Positions 51,320 to 60,567 of a stretch of DNA of 64,000 nt are shown here, one piece after another. How positions within the stretch are numbered: the first letter of the stretch is position 1; each line of letters starts with the position of its first letter. The stretch is from Burkholderiaceae bacterium (lineage in GTDB: Bacteria; Pseudomonadota; Gammaproteobacteria; Burkholderiales; Burkholderiaceae_C): assembly GCA_023150375.1 (NCBI GenBank), contig JAKLLA010000003.1, positions 124,001-188,000 of the forward strand, read 5' to 3'. The position numbers and the translations under genes are program-made. The notes under the pieces were generated by a model. The model had not been told where the DNA came from, did not search any database, and saw nothing but the letters and a program-made list of their open reading frames with translations.

Positions 51320-51739
51320 ATGGGCACCCCCGCCAACCCGCAGAAGTACGCCGTCACGAACGCCCCGAGCCACATCGACGGCACCGGGGCCTTCGCGGGC
51401 GAGGCCATCCCCGCCCGGCGCAAGATCGGCGAGATCCGCGGCGAGACGATCAGCGTGCACGAGGCCTGGCAGCGCGCGAAGCAGCTCGAGCGGATCATGA
51501 TCGTGGAGGTCAACGAGCGCCGCGCCATCGATGCTTCCCGCTCGGCCGACCCGCTGCGCTTCACCAACCATTCCTGCCGCCCGAACGCGGTGCTGCGCAT
51601 CCGCCAGGGGCGGGTCGAGATCTACGCGATGCGCGACATCGCCCCGGGCGAGGAGATCACCTGCGACTACGGTGAAACCCACCACGAGGGCCGGCTGGCC
51701 TGCCGCTGCGGTGCCCCGGGCTGCCGTGGCGCGCTCTGA
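51320..51739 (+). CDS. SET-domain protein
   Basis: 139 residues, start ATG 51320. SET core with GTGAFAGEAIPAR, the catalytic RFTNHSCRPNA and YGETHHEG, and a post-SET cysteine set (CRCGAPGCRG). Bacterial SET proteins methylate lysines; the target is unknown. It stands beside module B and the convergent sensor kinase gene. Confidence 0.88.
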   Translation: MGTPANPQKYAVTNAPSHIDGTGAFAGEAIPARRKIGEIRGETISVHEAWQRAKQLERIMIVEVNERRAIDASRSADPLRFTNHSCRPNAVLRIRQGRVEIYAMRDIAPGEEITCDYGETHHEGRLACRCGAPGCRGAL

Positions 51740-51777
51740 CGGTCCTTCGGTGCCGCCCGCAGCGGAGCGGGGGCGCC

Positions 51778-53541
51778 TCAGGCCGGTGGCTGGGCCGGCA
51801 GGGTGAGGGTGAAGCGGGCGCCCTGACCGGGCTGCGACTGCAGCGTCAGCGTGCCGCCCAGGCGCTCGGCCAGCGCGCGGGCCAGCGCCAGACCCAGGCC
51901 GGTGCCGCCATGCTGGTGGGAGACCCGGGCGTCGCCCTGGCGGAAGCGCTCGAACACCGCCTCCTGCATCTGCGGCGCAATGCCGGGCCCGGTGTCGACC
52001 ACGTGCAGCTGCAGCCGGCCTTCGGGCCCCGGCGTCGCCTCCAGGCGCACTTCGCCGGCGGGGGTGAACTTGATCGCGTTGGACAGCAGGTTGTTCAGGA
52101 TCTGCTTGAGTCGCAGGCCGTCGCAGAGCCACTCGGCCGGCAGCGTGGGGTCGATGTGCAGCTGCAGGGCGAGCTGCTTCTCGGCGGCGGCGACCTGGTA
52201 GAAGCCCACGGTCTGGCCCAGCAGTTCCTGCAGCCGTTGCGGCTCCGGATTCAGCGCCATCGCGCCGGCCTCGACCTTGGCGAGGTCGAGGATCTCGGTG
52301 AGCAGGGTATTCAGATGCTCGGCGCCCTTGCGGATCAGGCCGGCCTGCTCACGGAACACCGGCTGTTCGATGCGGCGCTCCATCAGCTCGGCAAAGCCGC
52401 GGATGCTGGTCAGCGGCGTGCGCAGCTCGTGCGAGATCGCGGCCAGGAACTCGCTCTTGGCCCGGCTGGCCGACTGGGCCTGCGCCTCGCTCAGCGCCAG
52501 CGCCTCGTTGCTGCGCTCGAGCCGGCGCAGGCTGGCCAGGAAGATCCAGGCCGCCGCCGCCACGGCCAGGCTGAGCAGGGCCGACAGGCCCACCAGCATG
52601 TTGCGGTAGCCGCGCCAGCCGGCCAGGGCTTCGTCCACCGCAGAGGAGACGAAGAGGTAGATCGGATACTCGGCCACGCGCCGGTAGGCGAAGATGCGCT
52701 CGACCCCGTCGATCGTGCTCGGCGCGGTGTAGTGGCCCTCCTGGCCGAGCTCGTTGCGGGCCAGCGGGCTGCCCGGTCCCACCTTGCCACCCATGTCCAG
52801 GGCCTTGCCGCCGATCACCCGGGCGCGCACGGTCAGGTCGGTGCCGGCCAGCGTCACGCCGCCGGAGCGGCCCAGCTCGACCTGACGGAACACGTCCTCG
52901 AAGTAGGCCGGGTCGAGCGAGGCCACCACCACGCCGAGCACCCGCCCGTCGGGCGCGTCGATGCGCCGGGTCAGCTGGATCGTCCAGCGCTTGGACACCT
53001 TGCCCAGCACCGGCCGGCCGATGAACAGGCCGCCGGCCGGCAGCCGGGCGGCATCCGGCGCCAGGGCCGGGTTCAGGTGCACCCGGATGTGCTCGCGCTC
53101 GGAGAGGTCGACATGGCCGGTGCGGCTGCCGTCGGGATCGAGGTTGCTGCCGACGAAGCGGCCGTCGGCTCCCACCAGGGCCAGCTGAACCAGGATCTTC
53201 GGCGCCAGGCCGGTCTCGTTGGCGATGTGGATCAGGTCGGGCTGCTGCCCCTGGACCACCGCGTCGCGCAGCCGCATCGTGGCCTGGTCGGTGCTGGCCA
53301 CCACCCGCAGGGTCTGCTCCTGCAGCACCCGCACCAGGTTGCGGTTCTGCCGCACCTCGGCCGACAGCGCGTCGTCGTGCTTGTCGGCCAGCAGCAGGGC
53401 CACCGCCAGCCAGACCACCGCCAGCGTCGCGGCGGCGAACAGCAGCGCGAAGCGGCTGAGCGGGATGCGCGGCCGGACCACGCCGGTCGGGGTCACCGGG
53501 GTGGGCGGCGAAGCCGGGCAGCTGGGCGCGGTCGGAGTCAT
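51778..53541 (-). CDS. Sensor histidine kinase with dCache-like periplasmic domain
   Basis: 587 residues from ATG 53541 (GAGGA upstream). TM1 about 27-50 (FALLFAAATLAVVWLAVALLL), periplasmic double-Cache-like domain (about 50-310; LVGADGRFVGSN, GRVLGVVVASLDPAYF), TM2 (about 315-335), HisKA (FLAAISHELRTPLTSIRG) and HATPase (NNLLSNAIKF, GTGLGLALAR). No response regulator adjacent. Ligand unknown. Confidence 0.88.
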   Translation of the reverse strand: MTPTAPSCPASPPTPVTPTGVVRPRIPLSRFALLFAAATLAVVWLAVALLLADKHDDALSAEVRQNRNLVRVLQEQTLRVVASTDQATMRLRDAVVQGQQPDLIHIANETGLAPKILVQLALVGADGRFVGSNLDPDGSRTGHVDLSEREHIRVHLNPALAPDAARLPAGGLFIGRPVLGKVSKRWTIQLTRRIDAPDGRVLGVVVASLDPAYFEDVFRQVELGRSGGVTLAGTDLTVRARVIGGKALDMGGKVGPGSPLARNELGQEGHYTAPSTIDGVERIFAYRRVAEYPIYLFVSSAVDEALAGWRGYRNMLVGLSALLSLAVAAAAWIFLASLRRLERSNEALALSEAQAQSASRAKSEFLAAISHELRTPLTSIRGFAELMERRIEQPVFREQAGLIRKGAEHLNTLLTEILDLAKVEAGAMALNPEPQRLQELLGQTVGFYQVAAAEKQLALQLHIDPTLPAEWLCDGLRLKQILNNLLSNAIKFTPAGEVRLEATPGPEGRLQLHVVDTGPGIAPQMQEAVFERFRQGDARVSHQHGGTGLGLALARALAERLGGTLTLQSQPGQGARFTLTLPAQPPA

Positions 53542-53634
53542 CGTGCGGTCCTCGGCGGCACCGCTTCCCACCGGCGCAGGCCACTGCCGGCGCGCGGGGG
53601 TCGACCTCGGCCGCCCAGGCCGCAGTGTGCCCTG

Positions 53635-55380
53635 TCAGGCGCTGCTGCTGCTGCGCAATTCGCGCCGCAGAATCTTGCCGACGTTGGACTTGGGCAGGTC
53701 GTCGCGGAATTCGATGTACTTCGGCCGCTTGTAGCCGGCGAAGTTGTCGTGGCAGTAGCGGGCGATGTCGTCTTCGTCGAGCGCCGGGTCGCGGCGTACC
53801 ACGAAGAGCTTGACCGCCTCGCCCGAGCGCGGATCGGGCACGCCCACCGCGGCGCACTCGAGCACGCCGGGGTGCAGGTTGACCACCTGCTCGATCTCGG
53901 TGGGGTAGACGTTGAAGCCCGACACCAGGATCATGTCCTTCTTGCGGTCGACGATGCGCACGTAGCCGCGCTCGTCCATGATGCCGATGTCGCCGGACTT
54001 GAACCAGCCGTCGGCGCTCAGCACCTGGGCGGTCTCCTCGGGCCGCTGCCAGTAGCCGGCCATCACCTGCGGGCCGCGGATGCAGATCTCGCCGCGCTCG
54101 CCGATGGGCAGGTCGCGGCCGTCGTCGTCGCGGATGGCGATCTCGGTGCTGGGCACCGGCAGGCCGATGGTGCCGGTGAACTCCTTCAGGTCCAGCCGGT
54201 TCGCGGTGGCCACCGGCGAGGTCTCGGACAGGCCGTAGCCCTCGCAGACCGGGCAGCCGGTCACCTTCAGCCACTTCTCGGCGGTGGCCTGCTGCACCGC
54301 CATGCCGCCGCCGTTGGAGACCACCAGCTCGGAGAAGTCGAGGCGTGCGAAGTCCGGGTCGTTGGCCAGCGCGTTGTACAGCGTGTTGACCGCCGGGAAC
54401 ATGTGGATGCGGTGGCCCGACAGCGCCCCGATCAGGGCTGGCAGGTCGCGCGGGTTCGGGATCAGCAGGTTGCGCGCACCCAGGCGCAGCCCCATGAAGT
54501 AGCACACCGTCAGCGCGAAGATGTGATACAGCGGCAGCGCGCAGACCACCGTCATCTGCTTGTGGCCGACCTTGTCGAGCATCGGGCGGAACCACTGCTC
54601 GGTCTGCAGGATGTTGGCCACCACGTTGCGGTGCAGCAGCACCGCGCCCTTGGACACCCCGGTGGTGCCGCCGGTGTACTGCAGGAAGGCGATGTCGTCG
54701 CCGCGCACCGCCACGCGGCTGTGCGGCCGGCGAGCTCCTTCGGCGACCGCGTCGTTGAAACGGGTCACGCTGCGGCCCTCGGTGAGCGGCAGGCGGAACT
54801 CCGGCACCATCTTCTTCACGTGCCGCACGACGAAGTTCACCAGCGGGCCGCGCCACCAGTTCAGCATGTCGCCCAGGGCCACCAGCACCACGTGGCGCAC
54901 CGACGTGTGCTCGATGATCTCCTCGAGGGTGTGCGCCACGTTCTCCAGCACCACGATGGCCTCGGCGCCGGAGTCCTTCAGCTGGTGTTCGAGCTCGCGC
55001 GGCGTGTACAGCGGGTTGACGTTCACCACCACCATGCCGGCGCGCAGCACCGCGGCCAGCGCCACCATGTACTGCGGGGTGTTGGGCATCATCAGCGCCA
55101 CCCGGGCGCCGCGCGCCAGGCCGCGCTGCTGCAGCCAGCTGGCCAGCGCGCCGGAGAGTTCGTCCAGCGCATCGAAGCGCAGCGGCTGCTCCATGAACAG
55201 GCCGGCCTGGCGGCTGGCATGGCGGCGGAAGGCCGTCTCCAGCAGGTCGACCAGGCTGGTGGCCGGATCCTGCTCGATGTGCGCCGGCACGCCCGCCGGG
55301 TAGCTCTGCAGCCAGGGCGCCGCAGGCGTGGCGGGGGGAAACGCCTCGGCGGCGCGGGACAGGGCAGCGGAACTGGACAT
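53635..55380 (-). CDS. fadD: Long-chain fatty acid--CoA ligase
   Basis: 581 residues, AMP-forming ligase. AMP motif FLQYTGGTTGVSKGA, linker motif GYGLSETSPV, and YVRIVDRKKDMILVSGFNVYP with the C-terminal catalytic lysine of KSNVGKILRREL. N-terminal SSAALSRAAEAFP.. fits FadD. Activates fatty acids for beta-oxidation. Confidence 0.9.
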   Translation of the reverse strand: MSSSAALSRAAEAFPPATPAAPWLQSYPAGVPAHIEQDPATSLVDLLETAFRRHASRQAGLFMEQPLRFDALDELSGALASWLQQRGLARGARVALMMPNTPQYMVALAAVLRAGMVVVNVNPLYTPRELEHQLKDSGAEAIVVLENVAHTLEEIIEHTSVRHVVLVALGDMLNWWRGPLVNFVVRHVKKMVPEFRLPLTEGRSVTRFNDAVAEGARRPHSRVAVRGDDIAFLQYTGGTTGVSKGAVLLHRNVVANILQTEQWFRPMLDKVGHKQMTVVCALPLYHIFALTVCYFMGLRLGARNLLIPNPRDLPALIGALSGHRIHMFPAVNTLYNALANDPDFARLDFSELVVSNGGGMAVQQATAEKWLKVTGCPVCEGYGLSETSPVATANRLDLKEFTGTIGLPVPSTEIAIRDDDGRDLPIGERGEICIRGPQVMAGYWQRPEETAQVLSADGWFKSGDIGIMDERGYVRIVDRKKDMILVSGFNVYPTEIEQVVNLHPGVLECAAVGVPDPRSGEAVKLFVVRRDPALDEDDIARYCHDNFAGYKRPKYIEFRDDLPKSNVGKILRRELRSSSSA

Positions 55381-55483
55381 GGAGAGCGATCGTGGCAGAA
55401 GGCCGCGGCGGGCGCTTTGGGGCTTGTCCTAGCGGCCTGTCGCGGCAGCGACAGGCCGCCGGCCTCGCCGCGCTCACGGTGAC

Positions 55484-56332
55484 TCAGCCGGGGGCGTCGA
55501 TCTCCTGCAGCAGGCGCCGTGTGGACGTCTCGGAGAGGTTGAGCAGCTCGGCCAGTTCGGCGATGTCGTCGGGCAGCGCGGCGTCGTCCCAGCCCCGGCC
55601 GCTGTGGCGCGCCACCTGCACCGCCAGGCGCACCGTGCGCACCTGCGGGTAGATCAGCGCGTGGCCGGCGGCATGGTCGTCGGTGAGCTGGATCAGCAGC
55701 TGCGGCAGGCGCCAGACGCGCATCAGCTGCTGTTCGAGTGCGCCCAGCTCGATGTTCAGCACCTCGCGCTGCGCCGCGCGCGAGCGCAGGTGGGGGTCGG
55801 CCTGCTGGCGCCGGCCGATCTCCAGCGCCAGGTCCGGGGCATGGCACCACAGCAGCATTTCGGCGAAGTCGTGCAGCAGCGCGGCCTCGCGCAGCACCGG
55901 CGCGTCGCCGTCCATGCGGTGCACCGCGAAGGCCTGCGCGAAGTGCGCGGCGCGGTGGGCCCGCTGCAGCACCTGCTGCAGGCCCTGCCAGGCCTGCGGG
56001 TGGCCGGCCAGGCGGTCCTCGACGCGTTCGAGGGCCGCGAAGTCGCGGAAGAAGGGGCCGATGCCCATCATCAGCACCGCAGCGGTGACGGTCTCGGCGT
56101 CGGTGACCTGGCGCGCGTGCCGGTGCTGTGCGGTGTGCACCAGCACGCGCAGCGTCATCAGCGGGTCGTCGACCACGGCGCGCGCGATCATGGCCGCGTC
56201 GACACAGCCGCGTGCCTCCTCGGCCTGTGCGAGCAGGGCGATCTCGTCGGCGCTGGCGGCGAGCACGGGAATCGGCCGGGTGCGCAGCCACTCCGTCCAG
56301 GTGGCCAGGTCGGGCAGGGGCTGGGTCAGCAT
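55484..56332 (-). CDS. HDOD-domain protein
   Basis: 282 residues from ATG 56332. HDOD pattern: IARAVVDDPLMTLRVL, VTAAVLMMGIGPFFRDFA and LLHDFAEMLLW. HDOD proteins are signalling scaffolds related to HD hydrolases; no linked output domain. Role unknown. Confidence 0.82.
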   Translation of the reverse strand: MLTQPLPDLATWTEWLRTRPIPVLAASADEIALLAQAEEARGCVDAAMIARAVVDDPLMTLRVLVHTAQHRHARQVTDAETVTAAVLMMGIGPFFRDFAALERVEDRLAGHPQAWQGLQQVLQRAHRAAHFAQAFAVHRMDGDAPVLREAALLHDFAEMLLWCHAPDLALEIGRRQQADPHLRSRAAQREVLNIELGALEQQLMRVWRLPQLLIQLTDDHAAGHALIYPQVRTVRLAVQVARHSGRGWDDAALPDDIAELAELLNLSETSTRRLLQEIDAPG

Positions 56333-56543
56333 CGGGCACTCCGGAAGGCGGTGGGGGCGAGCGGCCCCGGGACCCGGCCGGTGTGCACCCACGGGTGGCC
56401 GGCAGGGCGAGGCCTGTCGGGATGATCGGCCGGCCACGGGGCGGACTGCAGTGCGGCACGGCGGCCCGCCCCTGCGCCGGGGCTCGAAGCGACGATTCCA
56501 TCACGCGGCGGCCCGCCCGGCGAGGGGGGCCGCCGCGCGGCCG

Positions 56544-56813
56544 TCAGAGGCGATCGAGCTCGGGCAGCAGACCCACCAGCTGACCGCTGCGGTACAGCGC
56601 GCCGAAGCGCCGGCCGTCGATCTCCACGACGCCGAACTCCAGGTCGGCGCCCTCCTCGGCGCAGGCTTCGCGGGAGCGCTGCGCCAGCTCGGCAGCGCGC
56701 CGTTCGGCGCGCCGGCGCTGCCAGCGCTGCAGCCCGTCCGAGAGGGTGCGGCGCCAGTGGCGCCAGAAGGTGCGGGGGGCCGCGACGGGCCCGAGGCTCA
56801 GGGGTGCAGCCAT
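56544..56813 (-). CDS. Small hypothetical protein
   Basis: 89 residues: basic helical N-terminal half (WRRTLSDGLQRWQRRRAERR) and a compact C-terminal part (FGVVEIDGRRFGALYRSGQLV). Not assigned to a family. Same strand as the next small gene, 71 nt downstream of it. Confidence 0.55.
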   Translation of the reverse strand: MAAPLSLGPVAAPRTFWRHWRRTLSDGLQRWQRRRAERRAAELAQRSREACAEEGADLEFGVVEIDGRRFGALYRSGQLVGLLPELDRL

Positions 56814-56884
56814 GGTCGGCTTCCTCCTCGAGGCGACGGAGCCACCCGCCTGTCGCGGCGCGGCGTATCCGTCGGGGGTTCAGT

Positions 56885-57085
56885 TCAGGGTTCGCCCCGG
56901 TGCCGGGGATCCGGCCCGGTGGCCCGAAGCTCCCGGCGCAGGGCCTGGCGCTCGCGCTGGCGGCGTGCGCCGCCGTCGGGGCCGTGGCGGCCCGCGGCGC
57001 GCAGCCGCGCCGCGGCCACGAAGGGGTTGCGGGGCTTGGGCGGGCACAGCGTGAGGCGGCTGTGTGCAGCGGTGGACGGGGTCAT
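56885..57085 (-). CDS. Small Burkholderiales hypothetical protein
   Basis: 66 residues, MTPSTAAHSRLTLCPPKPRNPFVAAARLRAAG and an Arg-rich tail. I recognise the KPRNPFVAA type as a short conserved protein of this order, with unknown function. ATG 57085 preceded by AGGAGAT. A strong 20-bp palindrome lies 150 nt upstream. Confidence 0.65.
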   Translation of the reverse strand: MTPSTAAHSRLTLCPPKPRNPFVAAARLRAAGRHGPDGGARRQRERQALRRELRATGPDPRHRGEP

Positions 57086-57237
57086 GGCGGCATCTCCTGG
57101 CCGGGCGGGGCCGGCAAGTGCGGGGACATCGGGAGCCCGATGGACCGGATCGGGCGGGCGGATTCCGCGGCGGTACCGGGCATGGGCCGGAGCGTCGCGA
57201 TCCGATCGAGTCAACGAACATTGATCAATTGCCCAAA

Positions 57238-57257
57238 TGATAAACGAGTGTTTATCA
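57238..57257. promoter_or_regulatory. Palindromic operator TGATAAAC-N4-GTTTATCA
   Basis: Perfect 8-bp inverted repeat with a 4-nt spacer, flanked by a weaker outer pair CCCAA (57232-57236) / TTGGG (57260-57264), in AT-rich DNA unlike its neighbours. Lies between the HTH-protein gene and the small gene at 56885-57085; probable binding site for a dimeric repressor. Confidence 0.65.
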
Positions 57258-57325
57258 ACTTGGGAAGCCCCCGAGCCCGCCGCGAGGCTCCGGAGAAACC
57301 CGCGGACCCGACGCAAGCGGTGGGG

Positions 57326-57931
57326 TCAGCGCTTCGGCTTGAGCGGCGCCACCTGGCGCTGTGCCTGGGCCCAGAGCCGGGCGTCGTCCTGGGCGGGGGC
57401 GGCCGGCGGCTTCGGAGCGGTCGGTGGCGGCGCGGCGGGCACGAGCACCTCGCCGAGCAGGTCGAGCAGGCGCTGGCGGGCGCGCTGTGGATTGCGCCGG
57501 TAGTAGCTCAGCACCAGGTCGACGATGAAACGCTCGTCGTCGTCGCGCGGGCCTTCTCGGCCGTCCCGAGCCTGGGGGGCCGCAGCGGGCGCAGGTGGGG
57601 TGGCGCTGGAAGGCGGGACGACAGCACCCAGGGCGGCCCGCAGGTCCGCGCGGGCCGGCACGGCAGGGCTGTGCGGCAGGTCCAGCCAGCCGGCCGGCTT
57701 GCCGCAGTGCTGCTCGAACTGGCGCGCCAGGCGCTCGCCGATCTGGCGCGAGCGGCTCTTGATCTGGCTCCAGTAGCTGGGCTGGATGCCGATGCGCTCG
57801 GCGAAGCGCCGCTCCAGGCCGCGCAGCGTGGCGGCATCGGGGTGGCTGACGGTGGCACGCACGAACTCGTCGAACAGGGCCAGGGCATTGCGGTGACGCA
57901 GGGAGGCGACGTCGACGCCGGGCGAACTCAT
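57326..57931 (-). CDS. HTH-domain DNA-binding protein with proline-rich C-terminus
   Basis: 201 residues. The N-terminal 90 residues look like a Cro/C1-type helix-turn-helix (TLRGLERRFAERIGIQPSYWSQIK), followed by a Pro/Ala linker and a middle segment (RFIVDLVLSYYRRNPQRARQRLLDLLG). ATG 57931. Could bind the palindrome at 57238-57257, which lies just past its 3' end. Family not named with confidence. Confidence 0.7.
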   Translation of the reverse strand: MSSPGVDVASLRHRNALALFDEFVRATVSHPDAATLRGLERRFAERIGIQPSYWSQIKSRSRQIGERLARQFEQHCGKPAGWLDLPHSPAVPARADLRAALGAVVPPSSATPPAPAAAPQARDGREGPRDDDERFIVDLVLSYYRRNPQRARQRLLDLLGEVLVPAAPPPTAPKPPAAPAQDDARLWAQAQRQVAPLKPKR

Positions 57932-58051
57932 GCCCCGATGATAAAGCCGCCTTGCCTTGTACCCGCTGCGGTGCACCCGCGGGAAACCTGCCGGTGACGC
58001 GGCCCGGTGGTCCCGCTAGCATCCGGGCAACGCCCACTTGCCGCGCTGCCC

Positions 58052-58810
58052 ATGAATGCCTCCGTTGCCGCGTCGATCCCCCTGCGTGTGCTGCGCCTGA
58101 CGCAGCCCCTCGAATGGCTCGGGCGGGGCTGGCAGGATCTGCGCCGCACGCCGCTGGCCAGCCTGGGACACGGGCTGGCGATGGCGCTGGCCGGCTGGCT
58201 CATCGTCGCCGTGGCCGGGCAGCGTTTCTGGATCCTGGCCGGCGCCTTTTCGGGCTTCCTGCTGGTCGCGCCGATCCTGGCCACCGGGCTGTACGCGATC
58301 AGCCGGGCGCTCGAGCGCGGCGAGCCGGCGGGCTGGTCCACCGTGACCGCGGTGTGGCTGTCGCTGGACCGCCGCCTGGTGCTCTTCGGCCTCGGCCTGG
58401 CGGCTGCGGGCACTGGCTGGGTGCTGACCTCGGCGGCGCTGATCACGCTGCTGGCGGCGGCGCCGGTGCTCACGCCGGCGGACTTCCTGCGCGTGGTGGT
58501 TGCCAACCCCGAGTCGGGCCTGTTCGAGCTCTGGGTGCTGGCCGGCGGCCTGATGGCCGCGCCGGTGTTCGCCTCCAGCGTGGTGGCCATTCCCCTGCTG
58601 GTCGACCGCGGTCTGGGCGTGCGCGAGGCGGTGCAGACCAGCTGGCGGGCGGTGGCGACCAACCCGCTGCCGATGGCGCTCTGGGCTGCGCTGGTGATGG
58701 GGCTGACCCTGCTGGGCATGGCGCTGGCGCTGTTCGGGCTGGTGCTGGCGGTTCCCCTGCTGGGCCATGCCAGCTGGCATGCCTACCGCGACAGCTGCGG
58801 ACGCAGCTGA
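58052..58810 (+). CDS. DUF2189-type integral membrane protein
   Basis: 252 residues with six or more hydrophobic segments and the GWQDLRRTPLASLGHG opening and FLLVAPILATGLYAISRALERGE of DUF2189 proteins. Function unknown. ATG 58052. Confidence 0.85.
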   Translation: MNASVAASIPLRVLRLTQPLEWLGRGWQDLRRTPLASLGHGLAMALAGWLIVAVAGQRFWILAGAFSGFLLVAPILATGLYAISRALERGEPAGWSTVTAVWLSLDRRLVLFGLGLAAAGTGWVLTSAALITLLAAAPVLTPADFLRVVVANPESGLFELWVLAGGLMAAPVFASSVVAIPLLVDRGLGVREAVQTSWRAVATNPLPMALWAALVMGLTLLGMALALFGLVLAVPLLGHASWHAYRDSCGRS

Positions 58811-58946
58811 GGCCGGCCCGCACGAACATGGCAGCCCGAACGCCCCGGCCTGGGGCGCCCGCGTATGATCGCGGCCGCGTCCCGCCGGGCGCCTTCGACG
58901 GGCCCCGCTGCCGGCCCGCCCCTTCCCGCTTTCGCTGCGCCCACCC

Positions 58947-59159
58947 ATGTTCGGCTACAACGAGGAACAGCTTGCCCAGTTCGGCCTGACGGTCGGGGTC
59001 GGCGCCTTCATCGTCTACATGTTCTTCATCATCGCGCAGCTGGCGCGCGAGTCGAAGGCCGGGCGCTTCGGCACCTTCGTGCTCTTCCTGGTGCTGTCGG
59101 TGGGGATGCTGGGCTTCCTGGCGAAGAACGTGATCGCCTGGCTGATGGGTCTGGACTGA
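58947..59159 (+). CDS. DUF2788 small membrane protein
   Basis: 70 residues, two transmembrane helices (VGAFIVYMFFIIAQL and FVLFLVLSVGMLGFLAK). Matches the short DUF2788 family of betaproteobacteria. Function unknown. Confidence 0.85.
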   Translation: MFGYNEEQLAQFGLTVGVGAFIVYMFFIIAQLARESKAGRFGTFVLFLVLSVGMLGFLAKNVIAWLMGLD

Positions 59160-59184
59160 CGGGCCGCTGCGCTGCCCGGCCCGG

Positions 59185-59469
59185 TCAGAGCACGATCTTG
59201 ACCATCGGGTGCGCGGTCAGCGTGCGGTAGAGCGCATCGAGCTGCTCGCGGCTGGTCGCGGTGACGGTGATCGTCAGTCCCAGGTAGTTGCCACCCTTGC
59301 TCGGCCGGCTCTCCACCGTCGCGGGGTCGAAGCCGGGGTCGAAGCGGCAGGCCACCTCGACGATGGCCTCCAGGAAGCCGGGCACCTGTGCCCCCATCAC
59401 CTTGATCGGGAAGGCGCTGGGGTATTCGATCAGGGACTGTTCGGGCGGGATCTCGCGCATCGTCGTCAT
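59185..59469 (-). CDS. ybeD: YbeD/DUF493 family protein
   Basis: 94 residues: SLIEYPSAFPIKVMGAQV .. YLGLTITVTATSREQLDALYRTL. ACT-like small regulator of unknown role; its place after dat and dacC is the usual betaproteobacterial order leading to lipB and lipA (not seen here). Confidence 0.9.
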   Translation of the reverse strand: MTTMREIPPEQSLIEYPSAFPIKVMGAQVPGFLEAIVEVACRFDPGFDPATVESRPSKGGNYLGLTITVTATSREQLDALYRTLTAHPMVKIVL

Positions 59470-59513
59470 CGTGTGTGCGCCGCAGGGCGAGCGGCGGGTT
59501 CGTTCGCGGATTG

Positions 59514-60434
59514 TCAGATCGATTGTTCGACCTTGGCGCGCTCGTAGGCCGCATGCAGGCGGGCATAGACCGGGCCGGGCTTGCCGCGCAGTGCCCCGTG
59601 GCCCACCGGCTCGCCGTCCAGCCGGGTCACCGGCAGCAGTTCGCGGCCGGCCGAGCTGATCAGGATCTCGTCGGCGATGGTCAGCTCCGCCTCGGCGATG
59701 GGCCGCAGGTGGCAGGCGATGCCTTCTTCCTCGCAGAGCTCGCGCAGCAACTCGATGCGGATGCCCGCCAGTGTGTGCGTCGAAGGCGGCACGCCGATCA
59801 GCGCGCCGTCGAGCACCGCCCAGACGTTGCTCGACGATCCCTCGGTGACCGTCATGCCGTGGCCGCTGTCGCGCAGCAGGATGGTCTCGGCGGCGCCGCG
59901 GTCCACCGCGATCTGCCGCGCCATCACGCCGCCGAGCAGCGAGGTGGACTTGATGTCGCCGCGCTCCCAGCGGAAGTCGCGCGCGGTGACGCAGGCCACG
60001 CCCTCGCGGCGCTGCGCCGGCCCGGGCGGCGTGTGCGGCTGGCTCATCAGGAAGACCGTCGGGGTCAGGCCGGGCGGCATCGGGTGCGCGCGGGGTGCCA
60101 CGCCGCGGGTGACCTGCAGATAGGCCAGCTGGTCGGCGCTGCCGCTGTGTGCCGCCACCCGCGCGACCAGTTCGCGCAGCAGCGCCAGCCAGCCCTCGGG
60201 GCCCTGCGGGTCGGGAATGCGCGCCGCCTGCAGCGAATGGGCCAGGCGCGCCATGTGCTCGTCGAAGCGGAACAGCCGGCCACCGTAGACCGGGATCACC
60301 TCGTAGACCCCGTCGCCGAACAGGAAGCCGCGGTCGAGCACGGACACCCGGGCTTCGTTCAGTGGCAGCCAGCGGCCGTCGAGCCAGCAGGGGACGTCGG
60401 GAAGCAGCAGCGCGGCGGGCATCGGTGCAGACAT
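59514..60434 (-). CDS. dat: D-amino acid aminotransferase (branched-chain fold type IV)
   Basis: 306 residues. Fold type IV PLP enzyme: LDRGFLFGDGVYEVIPVYGG, the PLP lysine in WERGDIKSTSLLGGVMA and TVTEGSSSNVWAV. Forms D-alanine/D-glutamate from the keto acids, feeding peptidoglycan, in line with its neighbour dacC. Confidence 0.9.
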   Translation of the reverse strand: MSAPMPAALLLPDVPCWLDGRWLPLNEARVSVLDRGFLFGDGVYEVIPVYGGRLFRFDEHMARLAHSLQAARIPDPQGPEGWLALLRELVARVAAHSGSADQLAYLQVTRGVAPRAHPMPPGLTPTVFLMSQPHTPPGPAQRREGVACVTARDFRWERGDIKSTSLLGGVMARQIAVDRGAAETILLRDSGHGMTVTEGSSSNVWAVLDGALIGVPPSTHTLAGIRIELLRELCEEEGIACHLRPIAEAELTIADEILISSAGRELLPVTRLDGEPVGHGALRGKPGPVYARLHAAYERAKVEQSI

Positions 60435-60567
60435 CGGGCGGACTCTCCTCGGTCGCGGGAATTCGCAGTCACCGCCGGTGAGCGTACTCCCGCGCGGGCC
60501 TTCGGGCCAGCCGTTTGCCTGCCGCGCTTGCGTCAGCGCAGAGGCCGGCGTGCCGCGGGCCTGCGCA

